Origin: Lineus longissimus
Taxonomy: Eukaryota > Nemertea > Pilidiophora > Heteronemertea > Lineidae
Length of the DNA: 60,000 nt
Assembly (NCBI RefSeq): GCF_910592395.1
Contig: NC_088324.1
Span: 13,978,953 to 14,038,952 of the forward strand
Direction: 5' to 3'
Of this stretch, positions 38,501 to 53,153 are shown piece after piece. A program made the position numbers and the translations under genes. The notes below the pieces were generated by a model, which was not told the DNA's origin, did no database searches, and saw only the letters and a program-made list of their open reading frames with translations. How positions within the stretch are numbered: position 1 is the stretch's first letter; each line of letters starts with the position of its first letter.

Positions 38501-40286
38501 AACAATGCATCCAGAATTTTGAAATTCTCATCTCGCCATAATAAAATCATTCATTGATATGAGTCGTTGCTAAATATAGCCTGACGATCAAAAATTCACC
38601 TCCTTAGCAATTTCACTACATAATTACATCCTTTGAGTAATGGCAAATCCAGCATGATTGCGGTTCGGGCTGTGGTTCACCCATACCCGCTGGCAAAACT
38701 CAGCAATCCGCGGGGCAAATGGTCCTGAGCGATTGCCTTTGAAGGCGTCGAGTCCATTCCTCGGAGTTGTGACCTGACACCTGCAACTCCGTGGTCTCCA
38801 GGAGAATGGGGCAATGTTGTCATGATTTCTCGAGGCGGTTGTCTCCGAGCGGTTATCACACTTCGTGGGTGACTTCTGTCGCCAAGTGAAAGACAGCGAA
38901 AGGGCGTCAAGTGCATGAAAGCAATTTTGCTCGTAGCAGATTGAATCTTGAATCTTGTGTATGTCAGCGATATTGGAAATGTAATCTCTTTCGCTGGTCA
39001 AATTACTCTCGACTCCTGAAGGTTTTTTTTTCCCCAACTGCCTGTCACAGTGACTGAAATATTCTAAGTTATGGCGAAATATTTTCATTCCTGAGCAATA
39101 TCGCGAGTGATTGCGAGTGTAGTGATAGTTATTTGAGGTAGTGTATATTCTCGTTCAATAAATTCAATCTGGGGAGTGCTGTAAAGGCTCAAATCTCACA
39201 CATCAATTCATCAAATATAAAATATTGACGCGTTTACGTGATTTGCTTTGATGCACTGCCGAACACAACAACAAACCTCACCCTATCAGACTAAACTCTG
39301 CTCTGCAGTGTTACGAAGTCTGTAAAAGTGGCGGCCTTTGGACGAGATTGCCACAGCCATTGGCAGACGATGCCGGGTGGTTATATATTGTGACCTCTCA
39401 TCCGGCTCGCTTGGCACAAAAATTATCCTCTCGTGAGGTTTCGAGTTGCACAGGTGAGATATTGATGCGCACGCATACAAAGTTATCGAATTGATCTATC
39501 ACTGCCACCAGTGGAGGCATCATGATCCATCATTGGGAATAACCCTTCAATTATAAGAGTTCAATATGTTTAAGGCAAAAATGGGGAAAATTCAAAATAC
39601 TTTAAACAACCAGATGAGAGCCAGTATCGCTTCTTCAATGACATCTTCGTCCTGAAATCAAAACTGTGACTCGCCAATAAGTTAACGCGCATTTAATTTG
39701 ACCGCCCGGACGAAACGATTAGCGAAAGAGTGTCCGGTGTCACCCCTGACCTCAGAGCTAATGCAAGAATGTCACCAAACAGCACAGATCTCCCCCATTT
39801 GGCCGCACCCCTGTTAATTTTATATCACGCATAGTAATAGGATAATTAAGAATTGTTTGGATTTCCTGACCAGCTTTAGAATTCTTAGTAACAGAATATG
39901 AGATTTGGAATCTGAAAATTGCTTCGCACTAGAAATATCGTCAGCGCGGTTCTTGACAGATTTGTGAATCTGCCATAGAAATTTCTGTTTTTGTTTAAGA
40001 TTTTTACCAAAGTTGATGATTCAATTCAGTTTTGGCTGCTCCGGTTTAAGTTACTGAGTGTCGAACGTGTCAGTTTGAGCATTTCGTCACTTATGAAGCG
40101 GCTTATGAAAATTTGATACAAATACGATTTGTTTTGATTGTGGACGTCTGGCGAGTTGACATTACTTCACACTGTAATACGAGAAATGATGAATTTCGGA
40201 ATAAGTATCTCTGCCGAAATCTCATTATCACAAAAGATGAATATACCAAAGCTTCTGAACATAATAGACATGTTTTAATTACTTAC
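29558..40286 (-). other. gfi1 intron between exons B and C (10.7 kb)
   Basis: The donor GTAAGT (40286 downward) and acceptor CAG (29560-29558) delimit this 10,729-bp intron, which splits the linker between zinc fingers 4 and 5. Nothing in it is recognisable as a gene. It is the densest part of the window for the recurrent octamer GCAGACGA/TCGTCTGC (30597, 35549, 36970, 36992, 37281, 37313, 39363). It also carries YY1-like AAGATGGC words at 30748, 34423 and 36485. Two open frames of about 150 codons (34382-34831 plus, 38624-39088 minus) have no recognisable content and no good start context. Confidence 0.85.
36970..37320. promoter_or_regulatory. Cluster of four GCAGACGA/TCGTCTGC octamers inside the gfi1 intron
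   Basis: GCAGACGA occurs at 36970-36977 and 36992-36999, and its reverse complement at 37281-37288 and 37313-37320. The two pairs are spaced 22 and 32 bp start to start and face opposite ways. About 18 copies occur in the whole window where roughly 2 are expected by chance. This is compatible with an intronic enhancer built from repeated sites for one factor. The 5' CAGAC half resembles the SMAD half-site, but the factor is unknown. The motif is seen; its function is inferred. Confidence 0.3.
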
Positions 40287-40877
40287 CAGTATGAATATAC
40301 GTGTGCTTCTTCATGTCAGACTTTTGGTGGAATCGCTTCCCGCAATATTGACAGGGGTAGGGCCGAGTATCACTATGAATGAGCAGATGAGTCGAAAGGG
40401 TCGAACTCCTCTTAAATGTCTTTCCGCATTGCTTGCACTGAAAGCTTTTTTCCTGGGTATGCACGGCCCGGTGTTGGCTCAGGCTGACCGCATGCCCGAA
40501 AGTCTTGTTGCAGACGTCGCAAGCGTACGGACGCTTGCCGCTGTGTGAGCGTCTCACGTGCACTTCTAGCCCATGCGGCGTACTAAACATCTTATTACAT
40601 TTGACGCATTCGAAAGAACCTGTACTATCAGTGTCTTGTATTTTTTCCTCTTGGCGTAAATTTAAAGGTACATTCGGGAAGATTGGCTTTTCTAACGTTT
40701 TCTCCGAGGATTGGTCTTTGAAATAGTTGTTGTTCTGCCAGGTGAGGTACTGGCGTTCGAGTTGGTGGAAGTTCTTTACTAGGTTGTGGAAGTCTGAGGT
40801 GGCTAGATGAGTTCGGTAGAGGTCTGCGTAGCTGTATTTGTTGTCGGCGTGTTTCATCAAGTATTTGAGGTGATCAC
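40287..40877 (-). CDS. gfi1: GFI1-family transcription factor, exon B (linker and zinc fingers 1-4)
   Basis: The acceptor is TTATCATTGCAG and the donor is GTAAGT. The exon has 2 bases, 196 codons and 1 base, in phase with both neighbours. A roughly 80-residue linker begins [20 protein letters not shown]. Four C2H2 fingers follow. In the assembled 457-residue partial protein their ligands are C159/C162/H175/H180, C188/C191/H204/H208, C216/C219/H232/H236 and C244/C247/H260/H264. Segments such as [20 protein letters not shown] and [14 protein letters not shown] are diagnostic of GFI1/GFI1B/Senseless. In this family fingers 3-5 bind DNA with an AATC core, and the protein acts in the nucleus, mainly as a repressor that drives cell-fate decisions in blood (vertebrates) and sensory precursors (flies). 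The exon ends inside the Gly codon of the HTGEKPH linker, so the finger array is split between fingers 4 and 5. All four fingers are intact. Confidence 0.96.
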
Positions 40878-41110
40878 CTGCAATGATAAGATAGAAAACA
40901 ATATCAATATGAGAATCATATTGTTGGTAAACATTTCATTTTGAGGGGGGGAAACTCTTGTTTTTCAAGGTGCATTCTGAAAGCGAAAAGATGGATGGGA
41001 GTTATTGGTAATGGAGAATGAGATATGTCACCAAAAGTTGTAGTAGACGGTGATTTTTCTTGGCATTGGAGCCGTACTATGATGAGTGATGGCCAGAAAC
41101 TGTGAGTGTA

Positions 41111-41126
41111 CATATACATGTATATG
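41111..41126. repeat. Perfect 16-bp palindrome CATATACATGTATATG
   Basis: Self-complementary over 16 bases, 234 bp upstream (in gene orientation) of the exon B acceptor. It is AT-rich and may be fortuitous. Confidence 0.6.
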
Positions 41127-44100
41127 CATTTATTTCAAATAAAGACATCCCTGGCTTAATTCTTTTAAAGAATTCAAGTATGAAAGTGTTAAAATCAGTT
41201 TTTCAAACCTCAACGCCTGCTGCGCTGAATGATTTCACTCTCCAATTGTTGCAATGACATCCCTGGTAATCTATGTGTATAATAGATTGATGATTCACCT
41301 GTGCTCATCCTTAAACAGATGACGGTATGTCGTTGATGGACCCATCAACCAGATGCTGTTTGGAGGCACGCATTTAAGTGGGGAGTGCTGGAATCACCGC
41401 CATGCCGAATTGTATGTAACAAGAAACGCGATTGGTCACTGCCAGGATGTTTGCTTGTTTTCACCCAATCATCAACCTTCTTTAAAAGTTTGCAATCTCA
41501 TATTTCTCGCAGACATGGTTTATATATTAGACTATGAGACATATATATAATTGGTTATTTTGAATGGTTTAATTCGTTTTTCTCTGATCTGTACGTGGTT
41601 GCTTGGCGTGGCACTTGCCATACTCCCTGATCATTCCAACTGAATAGCCCGAAACCCCTTGTTATTGTGTTTACCACTTGAGCACAATCTGAAGCTCGCG
41701 GGCCGACGCCAGCAGTGATACATCTTCAACTCTCATGTTGAAATCATCGCATTGATTTCCCGGCGATGAGAACCTTTAAACATATGGTCTGTAGTCTAGT
41801 GGTCGTGATCTATTTACGGGCTATGTATTTGTAATTACACGAAGTCGAAAATAACTATACAAATGAATGAAAATATGATATCGCACTGGCCAAGTCATAC
41901 AAATGTATGTAGTCATCCAGATACCGGTGAACGCGTCTCAGCACATTACAACATCATTCGTGTAGAAACATCAGGTATACATGTAATTTGCTATGTATAA
42001 TGGCGCACATGTTCATGTATAGCCCGGCTCTGCACCGAAACTTTTCAGGAGGAACCTCCATAAAATTTGTACTCATCAACTATTGAATCATTAAACCTCG
42101 ATTAATTAATAAGTTGGCCAGATGTTGAATATGATAAGTACATATTAACAAATCAATGAATAAATTGATTCTACCATAGATTTGATATTTAGTTTTAAGA
42201 ATAAATACGTCCGTAGTTCACTCTTTTTATAGGTTTGTGATAGGAGATATTCATGCATACTTATACAGAGTTCGCATACCGCGTGTACCGTTACAAGTTT
42301 GTTAACCTACCTGAAGGTGAAATCAAAGAATCAAAGAAAACTATCAAAACAGTCTCATCAGTTGCTTCACCAAACATCTATTGTTTCAATATGAAATTGT
42401 ACGCGTCTCTGATTCGATGTTTCCTCAGAGACCAATTAGGAGATCTCGCGTTAATTGAATAGACATATTTTGCTCTTTTCCCGAATTCGATCAAGTGGCG
42501 GCAATCGGTGGGATTTTACCCGTGGGCTCTTGGCTGTGACTGGTGGTAATACAGCCATGAATTATTAAATACCTTTGATAGAGTTTTATTGTTTTGAACA
42601 AATCTGGTCCCGGCCCGTTGGGAATTGGTGCAAGTTCTGTGAATGATATATCAAAGCACAACCCATTTAAAACTGGCTGTAAATCAGAATATACTGTAGT
42701 ATTTATACGTGTACATGAACGCTTGCAAAAAACACCTTATCAAAGTTGGGCTACCATTGACTACCTCTGTCAATATGCCACTTTCAGGTCCATCTTATCA
42801 ATTCAATTTCGTGTAATTGTTATTAGGTGCATACTGCGTTTGAAGAAAAAAAAACGATCTACTAATCAGGCTGATGATAAATTATGTTCAGGATTTTACA
42901 TTTTAACCTAGATTGTTTATGAATATTTAATATGTAAACTGTTGCAATGAATCAGTTCACGTGCGTTGTAGTTCCGCCCGAATAGGCAGATTGATGCTGA
43001 AATTAATTGTGCGAAGATAGGTTAGAAATTAACCGTGACTGATTTCCCGTGGAAAAATGCACATGTTGTATGGTGTGATATGGCCAGCATAGAGAATCAA
43101 GATGGCGGTGTTGAAAAAAATGCATGCAAAAACACAGGGCATTGAAATACTGATGATCAAGAACGTGATGATAATGAGCCATTACGCTTTTGTATCTGGC
43201 AGTATATCACATAAGACAAAATATGGTTGAATAAAAAAATGCCCAGCACCCGAAACAGGTCAACAGAAAAACGATCAATACGTATGAGAGCAACAGGCCC
43301 TATAACCGGAATCTAGGGTAACCCGGGAAGGGGTCCAAAGAATATCACAATACCAGTGAAGGTCAACAGGTTTCTTCGGAGATATGGGCGTAACCAGCGG
43401 ATGTATTAAGGGCTGCAACTAGCATCCCTCCGCATGTGCCAAAAGAGTTCAAAAGTCAGGAGATACGGGCCCGGTTGCCAACCCAACCCTTCCAAATGAC
43501 GCGTAAGGGAGGGCCCACGACGTGAAGGCGGACAATGTGCACTTGAGAAGGGGAGGCGTCCCGTAGAATGCCATCAATTCCTTAGGTCGTCCGTCATCAA
43601 CCTGTTCCTTGTCAGCCCAAGAAATTTACAGAGAAATAATTCCTGTAATTGTACTATGAGACCAAGCATCCCGCCCTATGTTGAAGACAGCGGGGTAGTG
43701 AGCCGTGACAACGCTTCTTTCAAGTGTTGTGTCCTTCCTCGCATCCCGAGCCCCGTTGGTGCGTCGTTACAATTTGAAGACAAGTGCGCACTGGACCGTG
43801 GCGGGTCTTCGGGAATCTCCACAAAACCCTGGGGCTCGTGCGCTGCTCTTCGCTTTTTGTCTGTTTCGTCCAGGGAAGGCGGCGCATAGTGAAACTACGC
43901 AGTCGGTGACAGGTGCATGAATAGACCAGGGGATAAAGGACCCCATGCATTCCGATAGATGCGTCCCATTCATTAGCAGGTTGCCACAGCCTCCGTGCTT
44001 TATTCCGGATGCATTCCGTGATGAATGATTGTAATTATGTCGTATCTATTGTCGGACAGTCGGATGAGAGTCTCATGATTATCAAGGACGCTTTCTATTT

Positions 44101-45153
44101 CAAACTGTGAATAAAATGTAATGACATTATGTGGTACATTGTATCATTGACGTCTGCTCTCATTATTCATGGCGCATTCTTCAACATGTATCAAGGATGA
44201 TGATGATTATCATTATTACAGTGTGTCTTCACCGCGATAGTTCATGCTTTGTTAATAGACTCAGCATTGGGCCAGTAAGTTCCTGGAACTGTGGTGCCAT
44301 AGAGACATTTCGAGTATGAATCCCAAGTTTCACATTATTTGGTGATAAACATTTTATACCGAAATGATGGACGTATTACATTCATTGTGCGAATAGCGTG
44401 AGGCAAGTCATATTTCGTGATAAAAATCTCGTGGAAATGTGTAACCGCCAATGGTTGCAGTCCGATGGCATGGCTACAAAATGGCGAGCATCTAATGGCA
44501 ACAGAACTGACCACTGATTTGAATGATAAAAAAACTTATGCTTTTCATCAGAATTGGTGAATTTGATAATAATTCTGATTGGTGTCATAAAAGCGACGCT
44601 ATAAATGATGTTGCTGGGATAAAGCTTCGAAGAAAGGGCTCGAAGGATAGCCCGGGTAACCTAGGTGTCACGAGAGATAACGAATCACTAATAACCCCCT
44701 AAAGATGTAAAAATCCCGAAGCGTTAAACCGAAAAATAAATGAATCATTTGACAATGGGAAGATATGATTTTATTGAGTTTATAATTGTCGCCCAAATTT
44801 ACGGGTCGGTGAACAGGATCCACAAATTGCGCTGCTTCTATCATTGCTCCAAGGCAAAAAAATCGGCGATTGTTACGTTTTGTTCGGGATCATGTACCCG
44901 TGTTCGAGATGTTTCGCTGTCCTTGGCGTGACCCTGGGACTTTATCATTTATTGCCAAATTTATTGAGGTCTTTTTGTCCAGAAGCGTTTCCACGAATGA
45001 CGAGCTTTAAATCAAATATTTGATATTCGCGGTTGGGTATTATAGTGTCGTTTTGGTTGAAAGAGAAGACCTGGTTATGGACGGTAGGGTCAAGGGACTC
45101 TCTTCTGCCTATCATCATTCCGGCCTTTGCTATAACTAGCGATCCTACTCTTG

Positions 45154-45169
45154 CAAGTACATGTACTTG
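45154..45169. repeat. Perfect 16-bp palindrome CAAGTACATGTACTTG
   Basis: Self-complementary over 16 bases, inside the 12.7-kb gfi1 intron. Both 16-bp palindromes in this intron are centred on ACATGT. Confidence 0.6.
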
Positions 45170-48100
45170 TATTGATCCTTTAGCTGCTGAACAAAGCTCA
45201 ACACTGATCATTCAAACAGAAAGAGCAAGACATGATGTCTCGAATATTCGCCAAGGAAACAAGTGCAACACCACAGGTACCTCGATGATTGGGCAAGTAG
45301 ACTCTCATTAGCCACACCCTCGGGGGCTGATGCGAAGCAAACGGCTGACCACCGCGATAGCAGTCAATCGACCGCACCAGGTCTCACCCCTCTTCTCTCA
45401 ACCGGACAGGGTGGCACCCTAGTCTTGTTGACTCGCCGCGACTCCCACGTAGCCCGACTCCGAGGAATCTGACGGAAGAATCCGATTTGTCTTCGGTTGA
45501 ATACGCGATGACCTTGTGCGTTTATCCAGAGCTAAGTGGCCGAGGGAGTCAAGTGGGCGATCCTTGTCCGGTGTGTTGCCTTGGTGAGACTTTTTCGGAC
45601 AGCGAAACGTCAAGACGGGCTTGGCGATTTCAGGTGCTAAGCCTCGAAGCGCGACCTTACAACTGAGGGGTCTTGCTGTTGATAGGACATGTGTACATTG
45701 TACTTCAGTCAACTGACCGATTTCGGCGATATTCGTTGCCTTGGAATCATGCAGATTTGGAGCTCCGTGTGCGTGATTGAACTAGTTGGAGAGCCACCAG
45801 AGTCTTCACCTGGTTCAAGGCCAAATATCAAGACAAATGTTCACGGTTTAGCCGCGGTTTAGCCTTCATTGTCATCGGGAATCATGTTTCCTAATGTACA
45901 GATAGCGGATGAGCACTTGGGCACGAACTGACAAGTCACGCCGAAGATTCAAAAGTCCGTTCCAAATATAACACAAAATCATGAAAATAGCTCTTGCACT
46001 TTTCCTAGTTTCTGTTCATCAGAAATAATCTATCTTTCTTAACGCCCAAACATCATCAGTTAGAAAATGACAATAACGCATCTTCGTGGTCCTAGTTGCC
46101 ACCTTGTTGTGCGCTGAACCAGAACGGAAAATATCAAGGCATCTTGGCGTTTTGTAAACAGTTGGAGATTTTATTACCTTTTTTCCATTGTTTGGTTCTT
46201 CCACGAAACCGATCTCGTTTAGTTGTTAAGATGCTTGGGTTATTGATATGTTTGAGTTTGGTTTTCACCAGGAGATAAGAAGCTAAATTTGATTGTTCGT
46301 GGACTTTTGTTGACAAGTGAAAATGTATATGTTTCCATTGTGCAGTATAAGAAAAGGGGTTGGATATTTTCTTAATCGTTGATGTAGCCCATGACTGCTT
46401 CTGTATGCATGGTATATAGTGATGGTCTCATTGGATTTTATAGCTCCAAATTACAAATCTGTATGCATGGTAACCTGGTAACAACGGCAACCACCAAAAG
46501 GCTGGGTTCTGTAGATTGAGGGAAAGGTTACACGTCAGATAGTTCCGTCCATGGACGGAATAATTGGTTTTTCTGCAGCCCTGCTTCTACCAACGAACAC
46601 CGTTCCGGTCCTTTCCTAACTGCTTCCCAAGCATTCCTTCGGTAAAACCATGCCTCCAGGAATTTCACGGGTCTCCTTTTTCCACCATTTCCCAAAAGCA
46701 TCCCCTTTAGAACAATCAGAAGGACCTCTTTGTTTACATTGGAGCAAGCTCTGCGGACACGCCTGAGGCACCAAGACAACTGTTTACTCGTCCTCAAACA
46801 CGGTTATTCTCTAAAGCCTCATCTCTTGTCATCTTCAGTCAGCTATTCCATATTGTTTGAACAAAACAAGCAGACGATTTGAAAATCTCGTAGACGCTAA
46901 ACCTCACCTTCTGGTCACTATTTTAGAAGAATACACAGATTATGAGAGATCGAGGGCATTGTTTTGAAACATTTGACTGAAAATTACGGAGACTTCAAAT
47001 GAGTTCAGGAATTTTCTAGTGACCGTCGGCCATTTTGATAGATGAAGTCGCGTGATGGCCGTATTTTGTAAATTAACGGCTCTTACGGTCAATATCTGGC
47101 AGCAGGTCAGACTAAAGGGCAGAATTCGAAATATGTTTTTGAGAGTGCTTTATCTTTTGGTGTCCAGTGTGGTCTTGTGGTGTGGGAACATTCTTGATCT
47201 TTTACCGGTAAGCGTCTTAACAATTGCTACTTAGTGATGAGTGGAGTGACATATGTTCAGATGACCATGGGAAACAACGACTGCAGAGTTATTTTATGGG
47301 AAAATGGTATATCTTACGTCAAATACTTATAAATGGAAACATTTTGATTGTAATTGACCGTGGGAAGCATGATTTTTGTCAAATCTTATATTTATAACAC
47401 TTGAGAGAATGAGTTCCACTGTACATACAAGTAATTACGACTTTTGAGCTGCTAATCCTATGGGAGTCTTTTGTGATCAGTTCATCGTGCCTGTTTTTTA
47501 AAGAATATGCGACTTCCTATCACTGACTTGTATATTAGCGTTTGCGACAACTATCACTGCACGATAGTGTAGATTACTAGTATATTCCTTTTCGAGAAAT
47601 ATATAAACCCTTTGAATTTGAGGATGTCACTCTCCCTAATGAGATAACCCGTTGCTGGCGTGTTATCATCATCATCACTTTAGACCCATCACCAACCCCC
47701 TGATGCGTCCAACTTAAAGTTGAACCCTTCTTTATGATTTATTGAATGATTTGAATTACAAACATTTGCCGTAAGACCCCGACCCGTGAACCCTTCACCC
47801 CTGAGAATTAACGTCTCGGCGGCACCACGCGGGCCGGCCTCGGTGGGGAGTGAGCGGGACAAAAAGTGACCGGTGTACGACGGTTGGTGTCCAAGCGCAA
47901 AGACGCGTGTGGCGGCTATCGGAGCGACAACCACGGTCGAAAGAATACGAGGGGCCCGTGACATCAATTACTGTCTACAAGTCAATGCAGCGTGCGCTGT
48001 GGGAAATCGGGGGGATACGAAGACAATTTCTTGTGGGTGCGGACAATAGGGGTAAAACAATGACAAGTCATCGGTGTCAATGATGGCGGTCTGATGGATT

Positions 48101-51100
48101 TCTCGCCTGAATGCGATGCTAAAACAACCTGTCGCATCTTAAGTGGTTTGGTTGCCGAGGTGGATTAGGCCCGGGGCAGACGGTGCCAAATCACCAATGG
48201 TTAGCGAGGATGCGCGCGCGCAAGACAAAAACACGCATCTCATCTTTGTTTTGATTGTTTGGTTGTTACAAAAGAAGGACTCGGTCAGGCAAGCGGGCCA
48301 TGGGAACGGAACGTCGTTTGGCGTCCGACGAATGTCCAGTCTTCAAATATGATGGACGAAAGATTTATTAATGTATTAATTCTTTTCAAGATCTCGCCTG
48401 GGGCTTTTAGAGCGGAATGTCACGAGATATTCGGTCACTTTAGCCGCAGCTGAGAAAAATTCGAAACTGTGGCGGTGAACTATTCTTTACTAATGAAGGG
48501 ACAAAATATCTTGGACCCTGCCGCGAGAGCGTAATTAGGACCCTTTTGACTGATTATGATACGATAGAGGCAATTTCAGGCGCTTTTTGCATTCTACTAA
48601 TTAAACGCAAGCCCCTGTGGTGTTTCCCAGAGGGTATGTTCTCGACTCTCAGCTGCAAGGGTTTTATAATGGCCAGTTTTTGAGGAGCCAATGTGCGCTT
48701 AGCTATTTCTACTTAATCATGAAGTGATGTTTCAGATAAATCTGTAATAGAGCTCTAATAGTGACCTCCCACACCTCAAATGCCTGACCCAAAGATTGCT
48801 TGATAAGGCAGTTGTGAAAAGATTGTGCTGGCTCCCATGCATGTTGCATTTGCTAATGAATGATTGTGACAAAGTCTTCATCGTAAACCGAGCCAGACGA
48901 TTATGAGACCTTTTATGCGAAATGTCTGAACATTGTGAATTTATGCCACCACTTGAAGAACTAATCAGAAAAACATGTACAATATATATGGGTTTGTAAT
49001 ATAAATGTTAATGCACAGACATGGACCAGATGAGATTGACATCAATGAATTTAAATCCAAAAGATCATTTGCAAGTAAAAGTCGAAATGACGTAGACATA
49101 GTTGAGCTCGCATTAGCATAATTTATGGAATTAAATCGTATTCTGTAATCATAAAAACCACAAGTTATTGCGTATGTATTGGAATATTTAAATTTTAACT
49201 CTCCAGATATGGAGTTTGGGAAAGTTTTTGTAATCATCCATCATGGCTGAAAATTGTTGTTGGCGGGATGATGTATACTTTGCATATGCTAATTACATAC
49301 CTCCAGTGATTGATATGGGGTTTATTTACTACTTTCTGTATTCAATTTGATAAACTGCCAGCATATGGCTCTCAATCTTAGATTTTATGTCATTGTCTAC
49401 AGTTTTGAATATCAATAGGACACGTATGGTACTATTTAGCCCATTCAATAGATTAGGATATGATATATAGGCCCTTGTCTGAATATGTAAACAACCTTTG
49501 GGTTAAGACTGAATGCGATTCTAATATACTGGTATCATCTCGCTTTAGGACAATTTGGTATCAGATCAAATGTTTAAAGTCATCGATAAAAATGACCCGA
49601 ATCATAACTGCGTGCCGAATAGGCGCATCAAAATGTATTCTGGGTTTTCTTCCTCTTGTACAGCAGTGCTTTAACTTAATTTTTACTTATTTTTATCACT
49701 CAGACAGGAGTTGATATTGTTTGGGCCCATCAGACATGAGAAATGAACATCTTGCATTTTGCATTTCCAACACGGCGGAATCCGATTGGTTCACGGAGAT
49801 TACCGAGTTCCCACGACAGAAACTTGGTGACAACGGCCTGGATACGACGACACCGATAACAATAACAACAACCTTGTAGAATCACTCAACTGCGTCCGGA
49901 TGCGCCGTGATCCGCACCAAGCAGACGACAGATAAACGTCATTAAATTTCAAGGAGCAATTTTCCTATCGCGAGCCAATCTTGTTACTACATAAAAGGTG
50001 TTTTCTGCTCGATTTCCCACACCGGTTTTCCGCCATGTTTGTCATGGTTTTATTCTTAGCCATTGTCCCCTTTCCGCCGGATTTGTCTTCAATGTTTTAT
50101 ACAAACCCTTGTCTTATGCGCATGTCAAGTGACAACGCCGGATGATCCTGTTCATTTGGCAGATGAGCGGATTTGTTCATTTGAAGGTCCAAGCGAAAGA
50201 AAAAGTTGGATCAGTCACGGCAGGATGATAAGATTTAGTGATATTGTGATTTAAAAACACTAAAGCCTCTTGAAATACGAATAAGATTGGTTTGTTCAAG
50301 TATAATCTAGCGTTGTATACTATAAGTATAGTTTACGTCCAATAAATGGTATGGAGATGTCGCTCAGCAGTGTGATTGAGCGTTAATTCTATGCCTGATG
50401 ATCGTTTTCTCACGGGAGAATCGAGAAAACTTCGAAGGGTTTCGGATTCGGTGCACCGAATGTCAACGCTGTAAACCGGTAGTTCTCCGCCGGGCTCTTA
50501 CTTGCAAGTGCCCGCCACAAGACAAACACTGAGAAGCATTCCCTCATTGCATAATCTTATTGCGTCTCAAACATTCATAAAACATATTCATCGGCACTGA
50601 CCATGTGGATGCTGGTCCAGACAGTCACCCCAGGCGTTTCCACCTGAGGTGTGAAGGTCACCACTTGTGCGCTTGACAACAAATGTCGCTTAAATGAATA
50701 ACAATAAAGATAATTTCAAACGAGAGAAGAAGCAAAATATCGATGCTCGTTTGGGTGGAGACACTTTATGCTTTTTATCCTGCCAAGGTCAAGTGAAAAA
50801 GAGCAATATGCCTTTTGGTCTCGGTAACGGTTGATTTTCTTTTTGCTTTAATATCAACATTCTTCTAGTGTCTCAAAACACAATGTTGAAGTACAATGCA
50901 TCATATCACAATGTCTTCAAAATCACAAAGCACAAAATACAATTCATATCCAAGGGTATTGTCATTTTTCTCAATTCATATATCAAAATACAATAACTTT
51001 ACAACAATACGACAATAAACACTTGACGTACGTTGTACTCAAAGAATGTTGTTTTTGGAGTTATTAAAGACTGGTTTGGGTCGCCACAACCGCGGGACAA

Positions 51101-53153
51101 ATCTGTATTCCTTAAGAATCTGCTGTACACCTTGCGTCTTTTTCAAACCGCATTGTCAACTGGATACGTTACCAAGGCAAGTGTTTCTATTATTCAATAA
51201 TGCAATGCACAGGTGGGGGACCAACATCCAGCTATGGTATGATTCCCATTTAGCATAACGATACGGGACAGCTTCTCCAATGAAAGGGAATGGTATTTGG
51301 CTTCTGTCACAACTCAAAAGCACCAGTTGTTTGGAATATTTCTGACAGAATTGATTCATTCATGGAAGGACCCGTACCAAAAATTACCATTATATTTTGC
51401 ATGACTCCTGCATTCATGTTTAAAAAGTCCATAAACTTCAAACGTTGTTTAATTTATTTGGCATTGCACTTTTATGTCTTTATGGAGTTGAAAAGTTGCA
51501 GTCAATAAACAATTTGAAACATACTTTTAAACAATATCAACCACAAACTCCATTCCATCCCGACATAACCAGACCTGTAGCGCGTTTTTGTATCACCGAT
51601 CTGGTGACCTAGAAAATTCCATAGATAGCATCGCACATAAGCTTGGGAGGAGAGGCGTATATAAAGTGCTAGACGTTGTTTACCGATAAAAGATTGCAGC
51701 TAAGTGTCGCCAGAGTAGAATGAGTGAGACGACTCGGACACCTGTTGGCGTCAACACATGATCAGAACCCATTAATGAGCAGCCGCGCTAACTGGTCAAT
51801 ACGTTTGATTCATAGACACGGAGGCAGTTCGGATCGAGTCTGGGTACATACCAGCAATGTTTGGTCAAACCGTTCAGATGCAAGGACCTAATAATGGTTC
51901 CCGGCCGGACTTAGCTTGAGTCACACCCGGCAACCAACCAACAACACAACGCGAAACCAAAACATGGAACACTTCTATTTCCATGGCCACTTGGACAAGG
52001 GTTATCTATCTACTCGACTCAATTTTGATTAAATTTTCTCTTTCAACAAAACCATGTTGAAGTTATGCTGACGACTTTTCCTAAAGCCTACCAAAACAAC
52101 CGGCACCAGCCCATACCAGGCTTTTCCAAGTGGGCTGGCGACCATGAAAGATGGGGCGGCTACATTTTTCAATCCTATAGTAAGCTTAGGAGAGTTCTAA
52201 ATATAAACGATAACATTGACATTCCTAGATTGTTGCCAGAAATCATTGCCATCATCTTTTGTCATCAGTAAACCGTACAGAATTCTAAATATAAACCAAA
52301 ACACCCCAAGATTCGAAACCAAAACATTGAAATTCTTACATTATTTCCATGGTGGCTCGCGACTGGGAGCCCCAGACCTGTCACTCCAGTCGCTAGTATC
52401 AATCCCTGGATCTCCCCCATTGATGCCAACTCAAGCCGAAAACATCCGCGCTCAAGCAGAGAAAAGCTAGTGTTGACAACGCCAGAATACTTGGCGGACT
52501 TGGCGGACATTTTCTAAGTGATGGGACAAGAGAATCTGAAGTGTGCTCAATGGGCATTCAATGAAACGGAATCAGCCTGAGGTGAGAGAGTCGGACAGAA
52601 AGCAGACGTTAAAATGGGCTAAAGACGAGGGGCGTGCTGCCAGCCAATCAGGGACAAGGTCACGGGTCACTGCGCATGACTTGGCAGGTGGTTTTGTTGT
52701 AGTGATATATCGAAGCTCGCCAACAGTGCTCGATATTTTCCATTATTACACAAGAATACAAGACGGGATATATCACATTGGGGCGAGGTCCGTTCTATCA
52801 AACAGACTACGACTTTCACGATTGTTTGTATTGTACAAGTACGTGAACATTGCGATGATTTGAATAGGATGACAATGAGAGTATAGAAGATGGGCAGTAT
52901 ATTGGTGTCCGGCCAACAGGTCGTGTTGCTTTGGCGTTTCCATGTTTACATATTAAAGTTCATCGGCCATCTTGCACTCTTCAGTGTGATTTGTTTACCA
53001 ATCTTGAATACCGTACCGGATCTGGTTTAACCAAAGACTCGGATGAAATGTGTCTTCTGTCGTTTTGTGTCCTGGGCAAAGCATAAATATGGATAACCGC
53101 CAACACATAATGACGCCATTTATAATTTGAATTTTAATGCTTATGGATAGCAA

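Noticed and set aside
38624-39088. 154-codon minus-strand frame inside the gfi1 intron
   Set aside because: No domain, no splice sites that join gfi1 in phase, and about one frame this long is expected by chance in 60 kb.
39134-39150. let-7-like TGAGGTAGTGTATATTC
   Set aside because: Only the first nine bases match let-7, and the downstream sequence does not pair into a precursor hairpin.
51811-51850. B-box-like GTTCGGATCGAGTC
   Set aside because: No convincing A box or cloverleaf upstream.
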